From Strigamia acuminata (lineage: Eukaryota; Arthropoda; Chilopoda; Geophilomorpha; Linotaeniidae): a DNA stretch of 64,000 nucleotides. The notes under the pieces are model-generated. The model was not told where the DNA came from. It saw nothing but the letters and a program-made list of their open reading frames with translations, and searched no databases. Position numbers and translations under genes: made by a program. Where the stretch lies: the NCBI GenBank assembly GCA_949358305.1, contig OX442314.1, positions 29,187,118 through 29,251,117 of the forward strand, given 5' to 3'. Positions 57,300-64,000 of this stretch are shown piece after piece. Each line of letters starts with the position of its first letter. The stretch's first letter is position 1.

Positions 57300-58203
57300 T
57301 GTAACACGGCAAGACAATGTAAAAGGTAAATATAATAAATGTATTTATTATACGGGAATATACAGTTAAAAGGGAATAAAATATGTAAGGGAATAAAAAG
57401 GTAAAAGGAAAGGTGTGTGAAGTTGGCGGGAAACTGGTCGAGGTCGTCCTTTGTCGCTGTGGATCCAAGATGGCGTCCGCGTGGCAACGTGGTGTCGTCT
57501 TGGGCCGGCGTGGCAATGAATGGCGTCCTCGTCTCTCGTTTCTTGGTCGGTCCTTCGGGCTCACGCTGGTCGGGCGCGAGTGAATGCCTAAAAGGTCTTA
57601 CTTCTGGTCTGTTGTCTAGGTTTAGGGTTTTGTTTAGGTGTCCGGCGATCACACAGCGGCGGACGCTTGGTGGTTCCCGGCGATACACACAGCGGCGGGA
57701 ACGCTCGTCGTGGTTACTGCAATTTAGGCTTGTGCGACCGTTTGTCTGCACAACTCGCTAAATTGGAGTAGGTTTACTATTTCTAGCTGGCTTGCTAAAA
57801 TAGTGTGGTAATCTTATTTCGCAGGTTACTCTGCGGAGGTTAACACAAATCAATCGTACTCACGTTGGAAGTCCCTTGTCCTAGGTCACTCCTGAAGTCT
57901 TTGTACTTAGGCTTGATCGTTTTAGGACGTTTGGCTTTTACGTGTATCTTGGTTGATTTTTGTGTTGGTTCTGCCCGCTCAGTGCAAGGCAAATTCCTTT
58001 GCACAAAGCGGGGGTGACAGGTGACTAAAGCCACCCAATGGTGGAGAAGACGAATCTCCCCCACTCCCCCAGGGCAGACGCCCGTCCATTGACTGGATGT
58101 CAATGCTCTGAGGGAAGGGAGGCGCGCGTGCGACTCCCCCTCTTTACCCGTATGTAGGCCACGAGAGAAACTCTTCGTGCCCCACCCCAGTCGGGTCACC
58201 ACA
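57300..58203 (-). repeat. 3' LTR of the minus-strand element (904 bp)
   Basis: TGT...ACA ends, orientation set by the adjoining purine tract on the minus strand. The second LTR is not present, so the borders rest on end motifs only. Confidence 0.5.
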
Positions 58204-58242
58204 CGTCCCCCTCCCAGCTCTGACCGCGCGTGTTCGGAGCGA

Positions 58243-61011
58243 TCAATCCTTCTTGCTGGGACCCGACGCTGGATCCATCGCCTGGGCGAAACTCACTCCA
58301 GGGACGGGCGGCTCAGCGCCGGGCGGCACAACGCCGGGCGGCAAAACCAGATCTCCAACCAAGGCTGAAGACTGGTCGCGGGGGTCCTCGTGCTCGGAAA
58401 TAAAGCACAATTCGTGGCCGCCGGCTGGCTCGTACGGGGCACGTCTCCTCTCATGCAGCCAAACCCGCGGAATGAACGCCGAAAACCCGGAATTGGTGTG
58501 CCGGATCGCGTTCGCCTCCGCGGCTGTTCGGGGCGCACGATGGGCCCTCAGCAAACGCTGATGGAGGATCAAATCGGTGGTCTGGCGCACCTGGTTGTGT
58601 AGCCAAACAAATACCGATTTCCCTTTGTCTCTCTGGGCGAGAATGAACTTCCGCGTCGCTGTCGTCATCGACAGCTGAGAGAACTCGTCACATAACTTCT
58701 CATAATAGTTCGTCTGAGGTTTCGCCGCTTTCGCTGGCTTGGCGCTCTTCGGAACTACCGCCTGCTTGACCGTCTCTTCCCGTGCTTCTTGGGCTGCGGG
58801 AGGCGTCAGGCTTTGGCGAGCGGCGGACATCGTTGGCGGCGTCCGGCACAGCAGGCGTCTCGGCTTACCCGCCGCATTTGATAGGACGGGTGTCTGTGGT
58901 GCCGCCGCTGGTGGCATCGGTGGCGGCGGCGGAGGTGGAGTTGGGGCTCCACGTGAAGCAGTCGAAGAGGCGGCGTCGCTCTCCATCGGCTCTTCACTCG
59001 TGACCATCATCGCGCACGGCTGCGTCGATGGTGTCGGCGCCCACGTGGTAACGGCGTGGCGGAAGGCCATGCTCCGCAACTTGTACCCCTCCCATTCGGG
59101 GTTCACCACGTCCCGGGTCAGCTCGAATCGAGTCATCGCCGGGTTGGGGAGAATGGCGCTCCATTCCCCAACAAGTGCACGAGGTATCTGTACACCTTCT
59201 CGGTCTACGACGGACCAGCAGGCCATCGCCTGTCGCCCGACCCCAAAGAGCGAAGGGGTTAACAGCTGGACCATGATTTCGGTCAAGGCCAGCTGCAGAC
59301 GACGGCGGTTTACTGGATTGCTGCGGTCGGAATCCTCAGCGAACGCACGCGAGTGATGTCGCATCATCGAAATTCCCCACTCGATGAAATGGCGCTGAGT
59401 GACGTCGGCGCCCTGCAGAGCAGCGGCGGCGGCCCTCGGGTCCTCCATCACGAATGAGAAGGCCAAGAGCTCTTCGATCGATGGATTGGCTGCTTCTCGA
59501 GCCAGCCGTGCGTTTTCGTCACGCTGTTCATACCACATCGCGGTGCGGTCGTGTCTTGCCGTGCTCGGGTAATATTCTCCGGTCCGGGCGTTATGGCATT
59601 CCCGCGCAATACTCAGGTGCACGGGCAACATCACAGAGTCGTCGACGGCCAAGTCCGGCGTAGTGCTCGAACCTGGCATCGGCGGCGGCGGCGGCGGAGG
59701 CTGCGTCGGCGGCGGCAGCGTCAATGACTGCTGTGCCGGCAACGGCAGCGTCGCTTGCGTCTCAGTCGCCGTGACCTGAGGCGCCGGAGTGGGTGTAACG
59801 GTGCTCGTCGGCGGAACGACGGCCGTGGGTCGCGAATTCACATATTCGCTCAACCACCGTGCCACTTCGTGTGGAATCACGGTACCATCCTCGACGATGC
59901 CCATCTTGCGGGCGAACTGCATCGCGGGGTCGAAACGCGACAATTTCTTGCGTTTCATCTGAGTGATGATCTCGCGAAGGTCCCGTGTGTCTGGCGCTAG
60001 GACGCGACGCTCTCCGGAAGATCTGCCACTCGACTTCGATCGTGCTTCTCTCGCTTCCTTCGCTTCTATTGCTTTGAGAGCGTGTTCGGGAAGGGGAATT
60101 CCCCGCGCCTCGCAGCGAGCGAAATACCGCTCTTTGCGGTCTTGTTTCCGCTGCTCACGATGAGTCAGCGGGCGTCTGCCGGCACGGGGACGAGAGACTC
60201 GCTCTTCGTCACCCGAAATCCAGACTTCTCGAGTCTCTTTACCGTCTTTCATCTGACGGTTGACAAACACCCTTGGTCTGGTGTAATTCGCGGAGTCGCG
60301 CGGTGGCTGCGCTGACGTTCCCGCTCCATCGTTTACGGTCGAGTGCCTTTCGACGCACTGTTTCTTCGACCGGCCCGGGGAGCGCGATTCGCTGCCCCCG
60401 GTTCCCTTAGAGCGCTTGCGCTTCCGTGGGAAATTATATTTGGGACCGAGAATTCCCAAATAATGTAACTGCCACATTTCGGCTTGTGACGTGAGAATCC
60501 CCATTCTCGGTCGCCACTGTGGCGTAACTTCTCCTCGCCGAATCTGCTCGCACCACAGATGTATGTCTGCGGTACTCATGCCTTCGTCCTGCAAGATACG
60601 CTCTGCAACCGCCGGCGCAGTGTCAATTAGCTGCTGGCGGTAGTGTTGATACACTTCTTCGCGGGCCTCCTCGGTCTCGGCCGCTTGCCACGCGAACAAC
60701 ACATGTTCCTCCACTGGCCTGCCGGAGTATTGGCTCGACAGGGCCGAGTGGAAGATTGGCGACTTTGGGTCGTCGCTGCGAGCTAACTCTGCAGCGACAA
60801 CAGCTCGAACCGGCTCCGGAAATGCATCCAGGAGAGAGCAGTCACCTACCCATCGCTTGGCGAGGGCGCGCGAAAATAATACGCGAATGCGATATGGATT
60901 GGCATCACCGCCAAAACAACGGCGGAGAAAATCGGGCAAGACGCCTCGATAAATGCCAGCCCGCACAATGCATGCGGGGCTGAGCGCTCCCCACGTGTTT
61001 CGGAGCTCCAT
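58243..61011 (-). CDS. Large ORF of unknown function, about 922 aa, next to an LTR
   Basis: The start is ATG 61011, immediately preceded by CATCATTGCAG, a good splice acceptor, so a spliced mRNA is likely; the frame continues without an ATG to 61017. GC content is far above the surroundings. The protein is Arg-, Ala- and Pro-rich, with a basic stretch KRKRSKG (about 205), charged Glu/Arg coils (about 290-345), several poly-Pro runs (PPPPPPP, twice), and a folded-looking region (about 490-680). No zinc knuckle, enzyme motif, signal peptide or membrane segment is visible. It sits where ORF3 of the Gypsy element sits, 40 bp before the 3' LTR, so it is probably an accessory ORF of the element. 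A gag of a degenerate element is the alternative. Confidence 0.6.
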   Translation of the reverse strand: MELRNTWGALSPACIVRAGIYRGVLPDFLRRCFGGDANPYRIRVLFSRALAKRWVGDCSLLDAFPEPVRAVVAAELARSDDPKSPIFHSALSSQYSGRPVEEHVLFAWQAAETEEAREEVYQHYRQQLIDTAPAVAERILQDEGMSTADIHLWCEQIRRGEVTPQWRPRMGILTSQAEMWQLHYLGILGPKYNFPRKRKRSKGTGGSESRSPGRSKKQCVERHSTVNDGAGTSAQPPRDSANYTRPRVFVNRQMKDGKETREVWISGDEERVSRPRAGRRPLTHREQRKQDRKERYFARCEARGIPLPEHALKAIEAKEAREARSKSSGRSSGERRVLAPDTRDLREIITQMKRKKLSRFDPAMQFARKMGIVEDGTVIPHEVARWLSEYVNSRPTAVVPPTSTVTPTPAPQVTATETQATLPLPAQQSLTLPPPTQPPPPPPPMPGSSTTPDLAVDDSVMLPVHLSIARECHNARTGEYYPSTARHDRTAMWYEQRDENARLAREAANPSIEELLAFSFVMEDPRAAAAALQGADVTQRHFIEWGISMMRHHSRAFAEDSDRSNPVNRRRLQLALTEIMVQLLTPSLFGVGRQAMACWSVVDREGVQIPRALVGEWSAILPNPAMTRFELTRDVVNPEWEGYKLRSMAFRHAVTTWAPTPSTQPCAMMVTSEEPMESDAASSTASRGAPTPPPPPPPMPPAAAPQTPVLSNAAGKPRRLLCRTPPTMSAARQSLTPPAAQEAREETVKQAVVPKSAKPAKAAKPQTNYYEKLCDEFSQLSMTTATRKFILAQRDKGKSVFVWLHNQVRQTTDLILHQRLLRAHRAPRTAAEANAIRHTNSGFSAFIPRVWLHERRRAPYEPAGGHELCFISEHEDPRDQSSALVGDLVLPPGVVPPGAEPPVPGVSFAQAMDPASGPSKKD

Positions 61012-61188
61012 CTGCAATGATGGAAAACAAAATAATTACTAACATCGCCAATAACACGGAGATAAATAAGGGTGGGCTCGAGGAACGTCGCCAAAACGTG
61101 CGGCCGTTCGTCGAGTCCGATTCCTGTTCATTGATTCGTCCTTGTCAGGAAGAAAGAGTCTTCTTGGCACATCTGGCTCACGTCCAAT

Positions 61189-63102
61189 TATGACGGTTTA
61201 CAATGGCTATAAATGCCTATTTTCTATCAAGAAAGCGCTGTTGCGCCAATATGATGGTATTTTTACAATATTCTGTGTAAAACTGATAAATGTCTAGAAT
61301 AAAGTCATTTATGATGTTTCAAATACAAAGATGTTCGTTTATTAAGAATAAACACTAATTTCCACATGATACTAAAAGTATCACGGCATAATTACGAAGA
61401 TTCGTCTGCTAAAACCCGCATTTGTCAATGCTCCATATTGCCACTAGATGGCGCGATCGCAATTAGCGATAAATTCGAATACGAACTTGAAAACCTCATG
61501 ATTAAATATAAACGTATATTTAATCAAGTGAATAAATTGTGTTAAATATTAATATAAATATATATTAAATATCTGACATTGTTAAATACAATGTAACTTC
61601 CATTTCTGCGGGACAGAATGTTTAGCGATCAATCGGTCAATCGATCAATCTGATTGGTGGAACCCATTTCCGGTCCTGGGTATCCAGTTCCGGTTGTAAC
61701 AAGGATTAGCATAATTTGCATAAATGCTCCTCCGTATCCACTTCCGGTGATACGGGATTGGAGGGATTCGTGGAACCCATGTTCCAATTGGATGACTGGA
61801 TTAATCCTTAAATCCAGTCAGGTTATATAAACCCAAACAATCGGCCATTCCGCAGCTCTGTTTGATTATTTCTGTTTGGTATTGTTACTTAAGAAGTATG
61901 ATTCGTTGTTCACGTAAAAAAACCTTTTGGTTCTTTGTTGATTTATTCGCAAAGAACCGTTGCATGATTCTACAGAATCATGCCACCGCCGGCAATTGAA
62001 GTCGAAGTGCTGGGATTATTATGTTGCATAAATGTTACAGTCTACGGTTGCGACGCCGAAGGAGAACCCGCCGTTGTGCAATTCAGTATCCTCCGGACAG
62101 GACCAAGTTGTCTTTTTCGGTATGAACGTATTCCGTTACCACGAGTAGCATCGGTATTGTTGAGAATCGGTTCCTTCACCTGATGGTGCCAAAGCAGTCT
62201 GTTTTACAGTAACCACGAGTAGCACCAAGTGTTTGGCAAGCTGATTCTCATGGTATTCGATGCCAAAGCAGTCGGTCTATTATTAGTACCGCGAGAGATA
62301 AAACTGCTGTGCGGAGCCGCGAGCTATCGACCCCTGTGTACGTGGTACCGTCAACCACTCGATGGACGACCGTGCTGCGACGCCGGGGACGCTTGATACC
62401 GTTCTGCATGGCAAGGCGTATATTCTAATCGATGGCAATTGTGTGTTGCGACGGGAAGCTTAATCTTCATTTTATTTATAACAGCAAAACTTAAACTCGA
62501 CAACCAGTTGGACCAAAATCAAGTGAGAAGACTTAATCTCATATTGAACTCAATATAACCGATAAGTTGACGACAACTTATTCCCGAAATATCTAAATAA
62601 GAATTCACAACGATATGAATTAAATATAATTCATAAGTGGAATATTGATAAGTAAATGAATACATTTACTTACACCAATATCCTCCCAAAGTTGTGGCGG
62701 TGCAGACAAAGTCAACCGCAATGCTCAGATCATTCGATTTATCGACGTGCGATAGTTTACACAGCGAACCAAGGAAACCAGCGAAGCCGTATCGGACTCC
62801 AGGACACAGCCATCCGGCTTAAGATGACATCTATAATCAGGTCGAGCGATGGGGAAACCGCTCCCATATTCCAGACCCGTAGTGATATTATTCTAGGGCC
62901 AGTTGGCCAATTCTTTGTATAGTTTAATAGCTGATTTAACTTGCCAAATGTCGGCATTAGTCCTATGTATAATTTAGCTCATCCATATTGTTTGCCAACA
63001 ATAAACTGTCTTGTATTTATCTCGTATTGTATTCACTGTTTATTTATTGCGATCTCTTCCCGGTACCATTGTTAAATGGGAGTTGTGGTCGTCACCGTCA
63101 CA
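61189..63102 (+). repeat. 5' LTR of a second, related Gypsy element (1914 bp)
   Basis: Starts TATGACGGTTTAC and ends CCGTCACA like the first Gypsy LTR, and shares internal blocks (GTCCTGGGTATCCAGTTCC-type, GATTGGAGGGATTC). The primer site follows two bases later. The rest of the element lies beyond the window. Confidence 0.75.
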
Positions 63103-64000
63103 CGTGGAGGTCCCACCGAGATTAGGTTGCAATTAAATTCGATTGAATTGCAACAGTGAATATTGGAGATAAATATTTAACTAAAAGATTTAAGTTAAAA
63201 ATAGACAGATTAAATTTTCAGTTTATATTTCCATGTGAAGAAGTTAAACTGATGAAATAGAAATACGTAGTAGATTTTCCTTCATTATTTTCGTTTGAAG
63301 ATTTTAGGGATTTCAAAGACTACCACCTAATCTCACACGTGGAGGTCCCACCGAGATTAGGTTGCAATTAAATTCGATAGAATTGTAAAAGTGAATTTTG
63401 AGATAAATATTTAACTAAAAGATTTAGTTAAAAAACAGACAAGTTTCAAACCATGTTTATTTTCTTGAGAAACACCAAAACAGTCCTTTAACTAGGAATT
63501 TCGGAAGTTATAGACCTATCACACGATCACTGAAATAGGTTGCAAATTAATTCGATCGAATTGCAAAAGCGAATCTTGAATCCGATATTAACTAAAAAAT
63601 TTTAGTTAAAACAGACAAATAGATTTTCAGTTTATATTTTCATGTGAAAAGTTAAACTGACGAAATGGAAACGTTTAGTGAACTCTCTTTACTATTTTCG
63701 TTCGACAATTTAAGGAATACGAAGTATTTTAAATAAGAAATCAAAAAAGTTTCGAGTGAAATAAGAATACAGATATTTTTTTTTCGAAGTTTGTTTTATT
63801 TCGAAAAGCTAAAAACATACAAGTTTAGAAGGCGGACTTCTTACGAATTTATCTTTCCACCTGAAAAGTTAAAACGAAGAAAACACCGCAACTATTTGGA
63901 AATATTTACAAGAAATTAAGTTTCTTGTAACTGTACGTCGACACCGATAGCCAGCGACCACGCGCCATAGCAATACGCGTCGATCTCCGTATCAAACGCA
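63098..64000 (+). promoter_or_regulatory. Gypsy leader with tandem tRNA-Gln primer sites
   Basis: Modules begin TCACACG at 63098, 63333 and 63519. The first two contain the identical 18-mer TGGAGGTCCCACCGAGAT (63105 and 63340), complementary to the 3' end of tRNA-Gln; the third is degenerate. Each continues with AGGTTGCAA, a TTCGATNGAATTG palindrome and an AACTAAAAGATTT-like stretch. In module two the primer site lies in the loop of CCTAATCTC/GAGATTAGG. No ORF has begun by the window end. Confidence 0.75.

Larger units (their letters stand above)
57300..61188 (-). mobile_element. LTR retrotransposon, 3' part only, minus strand
   Basis: Reading the minus strand: a long ORF, then a purine tract GGGAGGGGGACG, then an LTR starting TGTGGTGACC and ending CGTGTTACA. 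The upstream part (gag-pol and 5' LTR) is not in the window; the sequence is cut at 61189 by the LTR of another element. The class is not proved, since no enzyme domain is visible. Confidence 0.6.

Noticed and set aside
58739-59356. Plus-strand frame of 205 codons
   Set aside because: It is a shadow of the GC-rich minus-strand ORF; its Gly-rich tract is the antisense of a poly-Pro run.

Overview
This window is eukaryotic nuclear DNA from an invertebrate, most likely an arthropod. The reasons are short AT-rich introns with GT-AG borders, a neuropathy-target-esterase (Swiss cheese/PNPLA6-7) gene, duplicated DEG/ENaC (pickpocket-like) channel genes, and very heavy loading with BEL/Pao, Copia, Gypsy and TA-inserting DNA transposons. 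I cannot name the species.

Layout. 1-11.5 kb is nested mobile DNA: an intact BEL/Pao element (775-7455) whose upstream LTR carries a later TA-flanked MITE, a mariner-type element broken by a dead Tc1 copy (7823-10149), and a possible solo LTR. All of this lies between two inverted arms of an older element (655-11459). 12.0-16.9 kb holds fourteen exons of the esterase gene; its first and last exons are not in view. 16.9-19.8 kb is MITEs and a 21-bp satellite. 19.85-28.64 kb is a DEG/ENaC locus in which the exon carrying the second membrane segment of one channel unit runs on, without a stop, into the first membrane segment of a second unit; the remaining exons of the second unit lie 4 kb downstream. 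Its intron 6 holds a hairpin array, a 960-bp palindrome with tRNA-Ser-like arms, and CTGCAG-rich repeats. 28.6-33 kb is MITEs (including one with 8-bp target duplications) and a dead Copia gag.

32,965-51,966 is a short TA-flanked MITE blown up by two young, intact LTR retrotransposons: a Copia element (33041-37785) and a 13.8-kb Gypsy element (38136-51922). The Gypsy element has 1681-bp LTRs, a gag/pol -1 frameshift site with a downstream hairpin, and a third, apparently spliced, non-env ORF. 53.2-56.8 kb is a second copy of the DEG/ENaC gene with the same fused exon, but the exons that should follow are absent. 57.3-61.2 kb is the 3' part of another LTR element on the minus strand, ending in a 924-codon ORF of unknown function. 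61.2-64.0 kb is the 5' LTR and leader of a second Gypsy element related to the first; its leader carries tandem copies of the tRNA-Gln primer site.

The only host genes I can support are the esterase and the two DEG/ENaC loci. Most of the rest is transposons, several of them young, as shown by nearly identical LTRs and clear target-site duplications. Exon borders were set by eye from GT-AG signals, reading phase and family similarity, and no search was run.
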